DNA from: Bugulina stolonifera | Taxonomy: Eukaryota > Bryozoa > Gymnolaemata > Cheilostomatida > Bugulidae | Assembly (NCBI GenBank): GCA_935421135.1 | Contig: OW285192.1 | Span: forward strand, 15,725,001 to 15,789,000 | DNA length: 64,000 bases | Direction of reading: 5' to 3' | Part shown: positions 36,301 to 48,309 of the stretch, one piece after another | Layout of the letters: every line of letters begins with the position of its first letter | Position numbering within the stretch: position 1 is the first letter of the stretch | The notes under the pieces: model-generated | What the model was told of the DNA's origin: nothing | What the model saw: only the letters and a program-made list of their open reading frames with translations | The model's database searches: none | Made by a program: the position numbers and the translations under genes

Positions 36301-39300
36301 AGACTGTACTGGCAATCATGTAACATGAGTCATCTATGAAACAGAATCGCACATAGTTTATATATATGCCGTGATTGGCCAAAATGTGATAAAACATAGA
36401 AATACAGATGAATTTATCATAAGCAATAACAATGCTATATCAACATGGCTAAACAGGTATAAAAAGAAAGGGTCAGTAGTAGCCATATAATGGAAAGAAT
36501 CAGTCAGCAATTTATTGGTAACAAGTATACCTCCACTCCTTATACGTAGGTGTTGGTGGCTGAGTGGTCTAGCGCTAGTCACTCTGGTCTTGCAGCAATG
36601 ACGCAAGTTATCTGCAAGGACACAGGTTCGAGTCCCACCAATGACCTGGCGGTTTTCGTCCCGAAGAAGGTTTTCCCTCTGTGCCATATCAAACTATAAT
36701 AATATCCAGCTCTGAGAGCCGTGGTGGCCCCTCGACTAGCTCTGCTATTGGGCAGCCACGTTAAAGAATTGCGCCACGGATACTATTATTATTATTATTA
36801 GTACACTGTGACCCATACCTGAGACGGGAGAACTCTTCAGCTTATGACAATGCCAACACCACCACCCTAGCACAGCTCCTATCTCATTACCATTAAATAT
36901 CTTCCACTCTCCCCTGCCAAAGAGTATGAATAAATATGGCTAATAAGAACCAATCAAGTTACCTATCCAGTGAGGCCAATAAGAGTTACTTTACTACTGT
37001 GCAAACAGTCTTCCTACTTAAAAATCAAATTGTAAATAATCATTTGTAAATCATATATTTTACATCATTGAATAATTATTATGTTATGCTATTATCACAC
37101 TATACATGTATATTTGACTTAGTGGTTCACACATAATCATATAAAAGTATTCTTATTGCTGTTGACAATAACAAGTATAATAACTGATAGAATATATTAT
37201 AGAATAACATACGTTACGCTATTCTTTTCAGCAACACACAGTCTGTCAGCATCCGGGTCATTGGCCAGTATCAGACTGACATCATTCTCATCGGCAGTCT
37301 TGATAGCCAAGTTCTACAAAGAAACGAAAATATACATATACATGTACATGTATATGAATGTAATATGATATAAGCATGAGCTGGTTGTAGAAGCTTTGTT
37401 AAATAGATATGTGAGACATATGTAAGAGTTAGCACTTACTTTCATCATGTAAGTTTACAGTCATGGACAAAACTAGGGCTAGTGGAAACATACTGATGAA
37501 AATAGTAACACAATTCAATAAGTAGATGGAGATAACAATTAGTACCTACAGCCTGTGCACCACTCACCAGAGCACTCTTCCCCTCCTCAGGGTTTGGGAA
37601 TGTTACTGTGGGGAAATCTGGGTCAGGGTGCATCTGCTCCTTCACTGGAATACAAGGTTTAAATCCAAACGTGTCCAGTGATCTCTGTACAAACCTCCAG
37701 CCTACTCCATGCATGGCTGTATATACCATCTTTAACTGGCTGGACGCATTCTGGTCCCTAGAGAGTGTGTACAGGAAACAATAAGTTCAGGCCAACTTTC
37801 AAATTCTGTCACATAAAGATTAAATGGAACACGGTATTTATGCTTGTATCTGGCATTCATCTCTATGTATACACAACTAGATTGGAGTTGTTTCCCCTAG
37901 AGTACTTCAGTCCAGTCCAGGAGTATATAACTCCAAGTTTATAAGCCAAAAGGATAATAATGAGTATAACCTTTGCGACAATCGTCGTATGATAAAATCT
38001 AGTACTCCTGAAACAAAAATAATTATTCCTTAAAGTTGGACTGTACTGAAAATTTCAGAATGTTTTTCATCAAATTAACTATGTTGGCATTACTCGATAC
38101 CTCTACAAACATATCTAAGCTGTTTCGGTAGTAGCTAATAGATGCTAAACTGCAAAAAAGTAGCCCCAAAAATTCTAAAATAACCATAGTGATGTCAGCA
38201 TTAGGAGTTATCACCACCTAGTTTTATGTCAATTCTCAAAACTTCTTCTTTGGTTATCTCAACTCTGACTCGCTATATGGCAGAAATATTGAGTTGTCAC
38301 AACTGCTTTATAAGAAATACAGTGTTCATTCAATAAAACAGATATTAGCAGTTATAGCACTCCATGCTACAGGTTCAACACACCAGTCTAGTGTGTTGGC
38401 ATGTTATTCATGAGATAAACAAGTGGCCTATATTGACCAATCAAATTGCAAACTCAAAAGTCATTTGATAATTTTTTGCAACAAATTGTGCTTTTTATTG
38501 TCTAGGAATATTAACTAGCATTTGTTCTACGTACCCATTTTTTCGTTTTGTGATATTCCTAGTACAACCACGATAAAAACTCAATTGAAGTTTTCTGTTT
38601 ATAAAAACATAATGCGTGGTCTGGCATTCACTCCCTGCAATGATGTTATTCACTAGTTTTAACAGAGCTGGGTACCATGATGACATCATGTATCCCAGCT
38701 GGTATTGTGCTAACTGGTTCAGCTGCTACTAGGCTTTCTAATGGTGTATTCAACTTATAACCCCAAAATTTCAGTACAGTCCACCTTTAACTGCATCATT
38801 ATACAATTATAATGCTAGTAGACTAACCGATATTGTACATAGTTTGACAGTTCTTCATAGTAAGCCTTGTCTATTTCTGATGTCGGGTCCTTCCTCAGTG
38901 GATGAGTCAATACTCCTGATATGTCCCATGATGCATCATCCATTTCTAAGTTTGCTAATATATGTTCCGATATGTTCTTATCATGAGGGGATATAATCTG
39001 AGCACCATTATCCCAATATACCTGCATACATCACATAATATACCTGCATACATTATCCCAATATACCTGCATACATTACATAATACACATGTATGGGATA
39101 CAGCTAGGGAACAATCTACCTCATAGTACCAGTAGATGTGAAATTATGAACGGATACTATACCTTATAACCATTGTCCTCTTTGGGATTATGAGATGCAG
39201 TGATAACTACACCACATACAGCTTTCAGATGTTTCACACCGTATGCCTGAAACAGTAACACATAGATAGTACATTCTAATGATGCCATAATGGACTTTCA

Positions 39301-42300
39301 TATACATGTATATGCATGACTAAAATATGCATTTGTGTGCTATAGCATGACTGCATAAACTTAGTTTAATACAAACGAATGTAAAATGGAAAAACCTGAT
39401 TCGATTAACATTCTGACTAAAAGTAGGCTATGATAATCATATACTTCAATAGCATGTGTACCACATAAGGTGTAGCAGCTACGTTAGTAAACAGATGCAC
39501 TGGAATCCCTTTCCTAAGCATTGCAGCTGCCAAGAAGTGTGCCCATCTAAAAGCATCAAGAAACCACATCTTACTAAAACATGTAATGCTACAATTGAAT
39601 AACCAAGAAAAAAATAACTACGTAGCATGGCTTAACATTAGCCTATAACATTCTAGCAGCTCATAACATAACGGAGATATACATGGAGTTTGAGCAGCTG
39701 CATTTGCAAAGATTCGTGTGATCATTTGGTCAGCAATGATTATAATTTACTTTTCACTGTTGTGTCGTCCGTCGAACCCGACAACTATCCCTTTCTCCTT
39801 AGCAGCTGGTTGACATTCCAATAAGTAGCTACAAAGTCCCTAAAATTAAAAACAATATAAATTATAAACGGATTGAAGTTTCAATATACCTTGAGTAAAG
39901 GAGATCACTAACTACTAAATTATATACCAAGTTAAAGCAAAGCTTCTAATAGAATCATAGTGAATACATGTATGGTATTCATGGAAACTAAAGACTCACC
40001 TGGGAGGTTTGTATGACCACCACATCATTCATCATAGAGAAACCAGCAGTCATTCTTCCTCTGAGACCAGCAGTACCAAATTCAATTCTATGCAAAAATC
40101 TCTTCTCCAGTTCTGCAACATTTCCATCTGTCACAAGTTTGTGTACTTCATCCCGAGTACTCTCATTCTAAAACAGCATAGGCTAATATAATCTAGATTT
40201 CAAAATAATATAGCATCTGGGAAAAATCAGCTTTAAATGAGTATGGTTTACTGACTTAGCTTATAAAGACACTTTTTACTCTGGACAGAAAATTGCTAAT
40301 CAATCTTAATGTTATAGCCTAATTACCAAGAATCTATCTCTGCATAATTATTACCAGCTATGATTGAAATTTGTGCTTGCATCTCAGAAATTTAGGACTA
40401 GATAAAGTTGCAGGATGATAAATAATCTATATCATTGCTATGCGTTTCACTATGATAGCTGCATAGACGGTAGTTTATACATTTAGTAAAAAATTCATGT
40501 AGCTTAGTGATGCCCACTAACCTAGAAGACCAATAAATTATTCTTAAAACGACAATGCAGCTAAGCTCTATCTCAACAGATATCCAAACAAGTGCTATTA
40601 CAATGCAAATTCATATAAACTATTGGTTCCTACCATTCACATGAGACAAGGAAAGAACGGTCTTTCAATTGTGAAGGGAAGGGAACTCCTATGTTTTTTC
40701 CAATGATTATGCCGGATTTCTTTGTTTATATACCAAAATGTTAAAATGCTGTGAAAGAGTAAAACCAAAGTTAGGGCCTTTGAGTTGTTGAGGTAGCCTA
40801 GCATCTTCAGATATTTTTCAGAAAACTTTATTTTTCTTATGCAGATTTTAACCTATATCCATTCAAAACTAACTATTTAATAAAAAAAGATCTACCGAAC
40901 TGCGACCAACAGATTAAAATCACTAGTGTAATAATTAGGCCTGCACGGTGTTTCGGTTTCAAACGATGTAAATGGTGTGTGAACCCTCGGTGTTACACAT
41001 CGGCAAATTTTTTATGCACCGAATCGTACCGGCACCGTGCCCAAACGATATATCGATGGTTCGATGTAGTTCGATGTTATCGAACCGGATCGCTATGCCA
41101 GTAGTCATTCAATATTCATGCGGTCTAATATCACGTGTTTTTGTTTACCTCACTTCAAACTAGGTTGCATACCTTCGCTTATCCGTTTCCACATTAACTG
41201 CCATCGTGGCTGTGATTGATTATCAATGTTGTGGAGGTAATAATTATTATTAAATTATAATAAATTGATTAATAATTACGTAACTTAGCAGATTCTGCGT
41301 ATATTATATTCTATCGTTTGCATATGATTGCTTTGTTCATGAATAGTGTGCTGAAATAGAATAGTAGTATACGATCGAATATAATGGATTATTATAATAT
41401 AATTAAATTTAAACATACCATTGGATTAATTATTATATTATAATTAATCTACTACTAATGTTTAAATTTGATTATAATCGCTTGTAACTAAGAATAGCTA
41501 CAATGCTTATAATAGTTAATCATTATTAATTATGGTTTTTTAATTTAAAATCGTTGTGTAGTTATGCTTTTGGTAAGCACCAGCTCTTTATTTATTTAAA
41601 ATAAGCTAATACTAATGTTCAATCAATATTTTGTAGGTAGAATTCATCGGACTGAGCCATCGTAATATCCAATCTGAAGAAAATCTGCTAGATTCAATCG
41701 GTGGACACACTGAATTACACCAAATCAGCAATCCATCAAGAAAGCTTGCAAGAAAGATTTCCTACATTATCATTACATCATATGCAACTATGCTAGCGTT
41801 TCTTCTTTCTCTTGTGATATGAAGTTAGCCCATGTAATTTTAAATTTGTTATCTTTTTGTGTCAATGGTACGAGTGTGGTGGAAACAATGTTTTGCTGTT
41901 TTTCTTCTGTAATTTGGTCACAATCAGTAATAAATCTAATAAATTATATGTAGTCGGTTGGGTGTGTGTCCAGCCTCATGTTTTTATATTTAATATATTT
42001 ATTAAAATTATATAAAATAGGTGAAGTAAGACCCAATGCAACTTAAGACTTACTAGACTACATGGGCAAATACAAAATCTTGGAGTAGGAGTAAGCACTG
42101 ATTACTTTCATTAACCCAATAGCCACTTAAATAAAAATAATATACATGTACTATGTTTTAATGAAGCCCTGTCTGCCTGCCATATCTGAAAATAAAATAA
42201 ACAATGATCGGCATGAACTCATGTTGCAAGAAAGTGTTGAGGACTTTTGTTCTCTTGTATTGAACAATCATGATGGGACAACTCTATTAGGCAAACTAGC

Positions 42301-43169
42301 TCCTGGACCGGTTCGATCCGGTATATCAAACCAAAGTTGACACCCTCTAACACCGCTTGAGACCAGGATCAAGAGGTCCGGTGCGGTTCGGTATATCGAT
42401 CCAAATTTGGCATCGGTTGACACCGAATGAGACCAGGCACAAGAGAACCGGTGTCAACCGGTGTTTGACTACCACCACCCCAAAAACCGAATATCAGTGG
42501 GGAGGCAACACCGGTGCAGGCCTAGTAATAATCATTAACTATGAAGATAATATTTATATTTATATAGTAACAAAGTGAAAATAGAAAAAATTTATAAATC
42601 AAAAAAATTAAAATAAGAATATTTATATTTAATAACAATTATAACCGATAATAGTAGGCTATAGTAGTTATAATATTATTATTATAGATATCAATCTTAT
42701 TGAAGATTAAATATTTATGAATTATAATAATGTATAATCATAATTTAATAATTGTTTTAATTATATTATAACAGGGAGCTGCCGTGGCCTAGCGGCAAGA
42801 GCTCTGGACTTTCATGTGGGAGTCCAAGGTTCGATTCCCACAAGGGTCATTGGTGGTGTTAGGAAGGGCATCCAACCCTTAATGCTCCTGTGCTACTTCG
42901 GTAGCTTCGCCATTGGTGAAGTGCCTTCTCCACCCCAAATTAGAAAAAGTCTCTTTAGATCTTTGATTTCTTACCTGGGATTAATAGTGGAAAGTAAAAA
43001 TCGGTAAGTTGTTTTAATTATTTTATATCAAATCATAATCATTTATAAATAATAATAATTAATAATAAAATACCAATGTAACTGTAAACAGCAAACTTAC
43101 TCTATCCCACTTCATCCATTCTTCAATTTTCGAGTTCATCAACACGGATTCGTTCTCAAGTCGGTGCAT
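33394..43169 (-). CDS. PGM2: Phosphoglucomutase 2 / phosphopentomutase
   Basis: Cytosolic alpha-D-phosphohexomutase interconverting hexose or pentose 1- and 5/6-phosphates. Exons: 43169-43101, 40167-40000, 39839-39751, 39546-39462, 39246-39163, 39021-38828, 37757-37568, 37313-37213, 36913-36819, 36333-36251, 35969-35876, 35530-35401, 35014-34909, 34554-34468, 34018-33888, 33499-33394. They total 1812 nt, 603 codons plus stop, close to the 612 residues of human PGM2. Phosphoserine loop is TASHNP (Ser near 155), metal loop DPDADR (about 312-317), sugar-binding FEEAIG (about 413-418) and phosphate-binding RTSGTEPK (about 549). Substrate preference between PGM2 and PGM2L1 (glucose-1,6-bisphosphate synthase) cannot be settled here. 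Intron 1 (2.9 kb) holds a hAT element and a SINE, intron 9 another SINE. It is head to head with LCMT1. Confidence 0.94.
36548..36800 (+). mobile_element. SINE-2, tRNA-derived, with (ATT)n tail
   Basis: It has an A box (GGTGGCTGAGTGGTCTAGCG, serine-tRNA-like) at about 36555 and a perfect B box (GGTTCGAGTCC) at 36625-36635. The non-tRNA body (GACCTGGCGGTTTTCGTCCC, GGTGGCCCCTCGAC) ends at GCGCCACGGATAC followed by ATT repeats. Related pieces lie at 26552-26737 and near 27620. It sits in PGM2 intron 9. Confidence 0.85.
39010..39070 (-). repeat. Tandem duplication across PGM2 exon 6 acceptor
   Basis: On the minus strand ATGTATGCAGGTATATT occurs three times in succession. The last copy is the real acceptor and start of exon 6 (GTATATTGGGATAAT); one upstream copy extends as far as GGGATAATG. 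Upstream acceptors are therefore near-duplicates of the functional one. Confidence 0.8.
40936..42524. mobile_element. Non-autonomous hAT-superfamily transposon in PGM2 intron 1
   Basis: 1589 bp with terminal inverted repeats (TAGGCCTGCACGGTG / CACCGGTGCAGGCCTA) and a perfect 8-bp target duplication GTAATAAT (40928-40935 and 42525-42532), the hallmark of hAT elements. Subterminal regions repeat TTCGGT(A)TATCGAT- and CCGGT-type motifs. The interior is AT-rich with no transposase ORF, so it is a deletion derivative or MITE mobilised in trans. Confidence 0.9.
42771..43008 (+). mobile_element. SINE-1, tRNA-derived, full copy
   Basis: It begins GGGAGCTGCCGTGGCC. A box is TGGCCTAGCGGCAAGAG and B box GGTTCGATTCC. 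The body contains GGTCATTGGTGGTGTTAGGA and CTTACCTGGGATTAATAG. Flanks form an imperfect target duplication of about 19 bp (TTGTTTTAATTAT plus A/T-rich end, 42752-42770 and 43009-43027). It is in PGM2 intron 1; truncated relatives are at 18244 and 24651. Confidence 0.88.
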
Positions 43170-43567
43170 TCTGTATGAGGCAGAACAAGGTTTTTTCCAT
43201 TTAACGTGGGTTATGAAAAATTAAGCAAACAGTCTACAGAACAAATTTCAGTTTCTTCTTTAACCGGAAAATCTCATGTTTCGTAGGCCAATCATATTAA
43301 AGCTCTCTGCTAGACTCATTAATTGATAAATATAGTTGTAATCTATGTTGAATTCGATGTTTTTAGTGGTAGAGATCAAGGCTCTGATGCCTTAGGTCTA
43401 AATCTATGTCAAAGACATAGTAGACCACTTTTCAAATTTGCTGCTTTGCGGAGATGTGAAATAAGCCCGTTCTATAACTTTTTCCCTGGAGAGACGTGCG
43501 CTATGTTTACAGACTGCCGATGAGAGAATTGGGTTGCATTTATAAGCAGTGAAACTTGATCATAATT
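43170..43567. promoter_or_regulatory. Shared bidirectional promoter region PGM2/LCMT1
   Basis: Only 398 bp separate the start codons of the divergent PGM2 and LCMT1 genes, so both 5' untranslated regions and core promoters must lie here. It is less AT-rich than the neighbouring introns and has no clear TATA box. The promoter role is inferred from geometry. Confidence 0.6.
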
Positions 43568-46500
43568 ATGGCAGATTTTCGTACTCCTGGCCAGTCCGAT
43601 GAGAGTATAATTTTGACAAATGACGAAGCATCTTGCAGTAAAAAATATGCTATATCATTAAATTATTGGAGTGACCCTTATATCAACCACATGTGCAAAC
43701 AAAGTCATGTAAGGAAAACTCCTGAAATTAGTAGAGGTTACTTTGGCCGTGTCTTTGCAGTAAGGTGCCTAGTTGAGCAGTTTATCAAGGTAAGACAATA
43801 TCTATGTTTTGTGAGCAAAACCGAGATGTATATGTGGGCTGATTGCTGCTATACATGCGGTTGTTGAAGCTTCCTTTTTTTGAGGGTTGCCAAGGTGGCC
43901 GTGATGGTAACAGATTCACTCACATGCTAGGCAGAGCGCTGTAGGTCGATGATTCAAGACCGCATTGCTCCCAGGGGAAATCTACAATAGTTGTATGTTG
44001 AGTCTTGAGACCGCCAACTGACGAAAAGTTTGTCAGTTCGTCAGTATGAGTATATTTAACATTATATTATATTTAATATTATATAATATTACATGCCTGT
44101 GTTATATGATTCCGCTACCGGTTCTTCTTATGAGTACCCGGGATGTACTAATAGTTGGAGTGAATCGTTTTGGCTAATTTTATTTTCTAATTTTCATATG
44201 GGTTTGGGATTTATCACATGCACAGTAGAAAAATAGAGTGATTCAATTACTAAATTAGTTAACCATTCTAATAAGTCAAATGATATGCCTAATACTTGAC
44301 TTAGTTGATTATTTAGTGCATTCTCATTCGCAAATTCCCTACTTCTATATTATTGTGCATCTTTCAGTAAGTAGAGCATATTGTGCCACACTAACTGTTT
44401 GTGTGTTTGCATCATTGTTACTGCAGGCTCACAAGGGTAAATGTCAAGTGATTAGTCTTGGAGCTGGATATGATACACTCTTCTGGAACTTGCACAGTGC
44501 TGGCCTCCTACCTCTCAAATATGTGGAGTTGGATTTTAATACGGTCACTCGAGCGAAGAACGCAATAATTCACACAAAGAGGGAGCAACTTCTCAAACCC
44601 TTAGGAGAGAGTGTGTTGTACAAGTTTTCTGTTTCTTTAATACATTTTCATCATTCACAACAAACACAACTGAGTTAATATTCTATATTCCATAAAAGGA
44701 CATCTGATCAAAATTTGTTTCAAGCAACGTGTATATCATTTCTCCTGCAGATGTTGAGATTCTCGGTTCTAGACTCGGTTGCTATAGTTCTTGCTACTCT
44801 CTACTACCAGCTGATTTGAGGAACGTTTCTAATCTAGATTCACAGCTGAGGCTGGACAAGGTAAGAGATCTACCATCTTGTTGTATCAAATGCACTTCAT
44901 GCAATGTATAGTAAGTTGATCATTAGTATACAGAAGTGTTATGGCGTTTACGGGCTCTGACTGCTACCTTTTGATACTTTGCATTGTTTAGGTGGGATTA
45001 GACTTTTCTCTGCCCACACTCTTCCTAGCGGAGTGTGTATTGATGTACATCCCACAGAAGGAATGCGACCAACTCTTACATTTCCTGTCTCAATCCTTCA
45101 CAGATTCTCACTTTGTTAACTATGACGTGGTAAGGGTAGTATCTACTATTCACTATACATCTACTAATTGTATATACATGCACATTCACTATGATACGCC
45201 TATTAATATTCATTATAAATTTTCGTAAGTCTACATTGTATGGTATAATATACGCTGCTAAGACACTTCATTCTCCCATAGACATTCGTAAGCAATTGTT
45301 GTATTGAGAAGTTGTCTTCTCCCCCTGTTCCAGGGTCTTGTCTTAATTTCTCGTTTCCCTCTCAAAATAGACAGAAGTTAAAATATTTTTATTCTCATTT
45401 GCTCACAGCATGTAGATTTATCTCATCCATGCTCTAGATCACATTTCTAATAGTTTTGCCTTAATTATACCACAGATCAACATCTTGGATCGATTTGCAT
45501 TATTTTTGCAGATAAACATAATTATTATGTAGCATATTTACCTTGTTCTGCAGGTAAACATGTCAGACAGATTTGCAGAAGTGATGCTAAGCAATCTGGA
45601 TTCGAGACAGTGTACTCTTCACATACAAGACTGTCAGACAGAACAAACACAGATAGACAGGTATGTATCAGGTTTATACATACCACTCAGGTGACAACAC
45701 CCCACATATCACATGTGATGCAAACATATTAGGCGTATTCGGAAACTGGTACTGGTTCATATAGCACTGGTCTAACTATCCGAATACAACTTGAGTGTTC
45801 AGGCGTGACTAGTGCTTGCTCTGAAGGGAAATCCCCTCGCTAAGTGAATATACTTTATATTATTATTGCCAGGCACGGCTTGCCTTGCGTTATAGCTAGC
45901 GCTATATTATTGAATAAAATATATTGTTATTGCCGCAGATTGCTATTTATAAGCTTGCACGGTGCAATATCCGAATACGCCTATTGTCTTCAGTTTGTAT
46001 ATTTTGCAATATGCACTCTATGCTATATGCTAGCCACCCTACTGGTAACCATGTTCTTTTCTACTTGTACCTGCATGCCTACATGTGCATGTACATCCTG
46101 TTACGTAGGTTCATACAAAATATAATTTATTTACTATTCTAATTTTAGTTGTATAAGAGGGTAGGCAGGCTGTATGTGATTATTATTTTATATAAATGCT
46201 TTGGATGAGCTGTAAGTTCTACTTCGGAGACTATGAAATCAATCAAGACTTTTATTTTTTGTTTTGTTCTGTGTGTCACAACCCTGCGTGCTGAGGGGAG
46301 GTGACAGAGGTGTCAAGAGGGGACAACAGCTGTGTTGAGTAGTATCAAACCCCAGTTAGTGTAGAAATCATTTTTTTTTAGATTTCAGCGGGTTGGCTGG
46401 AAGCATTGCATTGTGAAGAATATGGATGACATATACAAGTCAATTGACTCATCCGAACGTTTGAGGTAAGCCCTGCTATTCTGCTTTACTTTATCTTTTT

Positions 46501-47953
46501 ATTCTGGCACAAGGTTATTGGAATGGCATACACTCTATAATAACTATCAAGTTATTTTTTCTAGAATTAATTGTTTAGATTAGATGAACAATGGAAAACT
46601 CATGTTTATATATCACCTGCTTCGTCTAAGCTCCAACATTTATAACAAATATTTCAGTTTGTGTTCATATAATATTATATTCTTACATGTTATATATCTC
46701 AGAATTTAATAGTTCATTTTGTTTGTTCAATTATTATTGATCTTTCAGTCACTGACTATTGTCTAAGATTGTTCCCTTATTAAAATGTTTATAATAATTC
46801 CCTGAATAAATTGTTTGATAGTTGTCAAGACAGATGGTCACCATGTGTGGCATTTATACTGTTACTTCTATAATATGTATGTATATGCACTATACTTGCA
46901 CTTGTTATATATTAGGAATTATCTTCTCTATATTGTAGAGTAGAGAAAATAGAAATGTTGGATGAGGTACACCTACTATCAGAGTTGATGATGCATTACT
47001 GTATATGTGTGGCTAGTAACACTGATAATATACAATTAACATTGGACAACCTGAATACATCCATTGGAAGGTAACGCTACAATTCAGGCAATAAACAGAA
47101 GTTATCTTCTCTTTCTGTGATAATTTGTATTCTATTCATAGAGTGATCACATATTTCTAAGGCACCTACATGTATTTATCCATCTGTATTTTCAGCTGAA
47201 GCCATAGCATATAGCTATATTTTATTAAACTCGTTAATAAATAAATAAATTATATTTTACAATATAAAAATTGAGAATTTGTTCCATGTGGACTCATGGG
47301 CAGTTGTTCGTAATTGAAAGTTGCCCTCTCCTATTTTTATTGGTCTAGGAGAGTACCCATGACTCACTGTCTTGGCCAGAATGTATTATATCCAATATTA
47401 ATCATAACCATTAATGTTCTTCGGCAAGCAATGCAGTACAGTCAGTACGTTCTTAAACCATGTGCCCATCAACCAAATACATACTGTGGAATGTTTAAAT
47501 TGATGAGCAATATAGCACTAACCTGCTAATCTCCTAGGATGGATACATGTAATACATATACATGCATGTAATATAAATATCTATTGTACTTGATAAAGAG
47601 ACATTTCAAAAATGTCAGTTGGAAGCAAGAGCAGAGCAGCCTTATGGCCTGGTCATATTATTACATTCCCTTGGTTTATGTTGTCAGTATAACTTATTTT
47701 AGCAAAAATTGAGAGAGGATAACTTCATACTCATAATGTACAACCCAAAGCCTATTTTTGTGGAAGTTAAATACTGTGATTGTGTGTAAACATTTTATTA
47801 TGATACATCATGATGCATACGGTAATTTCAATCCTTGTGGTATAGATGTTCAGCAAGGACCTTCTTTCTCAAGTTTCAAAACTTCTCCCTTCTGTTTTGC
47901 TTTACAGATGGCCACGTTCAATCCACACACATTTGCTACAAGGGAAAGTGTAG
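43568..47953 (+). CDS. LCMT1: Leucine carboxyl methyltransferase 1 (PP2A methyltransferase)
   Basis: Cytosolic SAM-dependent enzyme that methylates the C-terminal leucine of the PP2A catalytic subunit, controlling B-subunit assembly. Exons: 43568-43789, 44427-44610, 44751-44860, 44992-45129, 45554-45660, 46382-46465, 46939-47070, 47908-47953; 1023 nt, 340 codons plus stop (human enzyme 334). N-terminal KKYAISLNYWSDPYI and RKTPEISRGYFGRV are family signatures. The SAM motif is VISLGAGYDTLFW (about 82-94), followed by ADLRN and LAECVLMYIP. The C-terminal HYCICVAS matches the conserved HYCLCWA. The exon 2 donor GTGTGT is the only nearby one giving the phase needed by exon 3. Exon 8 is short and poorly conserved; its acceptor is inferred by frame. 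LCMT2 is less likely because no kelch extension follows. Confidence 0.9.
43883..44050 (+). mobile_element. Possible third tRNA-like SINE in LCMT1 intron 1
   Basis: GGTGGCCGTGATGGTAACAG resembles an A box and GATGATTCAAGACCGC a degenerate B box about 50 bp later. A non-conserved body follows and then AT-rich DNA. There is no second copy in the window, so this is tentative. Confidence 0.35.
45731..45982. mobile_element. 252-bp MITE in LCMT1 intron 5
   Basis: Exact 12-bp terminal inverted repeats AGGCGTATTCGG and CCGAATACGCCT. The flanks allow an ATT or TA target duplication, so Tc1/mariner or PIF/Harbinger origin is possible. There is no ORF of note. Confidence 0.75.
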
Positions 47954-48309
47954 AACATGATTTGCCAATACTATTAAATAAAGGTGCATTTGACACTACA
48001 TTCACAGTTGTAATTCACTAATTATAAGACGCTGATCAGAATACTCACATAGAATAGTACTTACAATAATTACATGGAGGAGATTTGCATTATTGACTAT
48101 TATAGGCCTTGTATATACACAGCATTTTTCCCTTCATTTTAACAATGGAATGAGACGCTGTAAAACTTGTGTTTTTATAAAGAAGAGTGAAAATGTTTAG
48201 CAGAAAATATCTTACTGTAATGTGTAATAGATGTGGAGAGAATTAGAACATACATGTATATTATTATACATTGTCCTGCTGGATAATAATATACACGTAT
48301 TACACTTAC

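Noticed and set aside
36548..36640. Functional serine tRNA gene
   Set aside because: A and B boxes are good, but the tRNA part runs straight into a SINE body with an ATT tail and has related copies. It is a retroposon head.
42146..42578. Possible transposase remnant inside the hAT element
   Set aside because: The frames show no hAT catalytic or dimerisation motifs and are short.
48130..48215. Candidate third exon of the Kazal-like gene on the minus strand
   Set aside because: Acceptors near 48160 and 48210 give in-phase peptides but lack the expected cysteine spacing.
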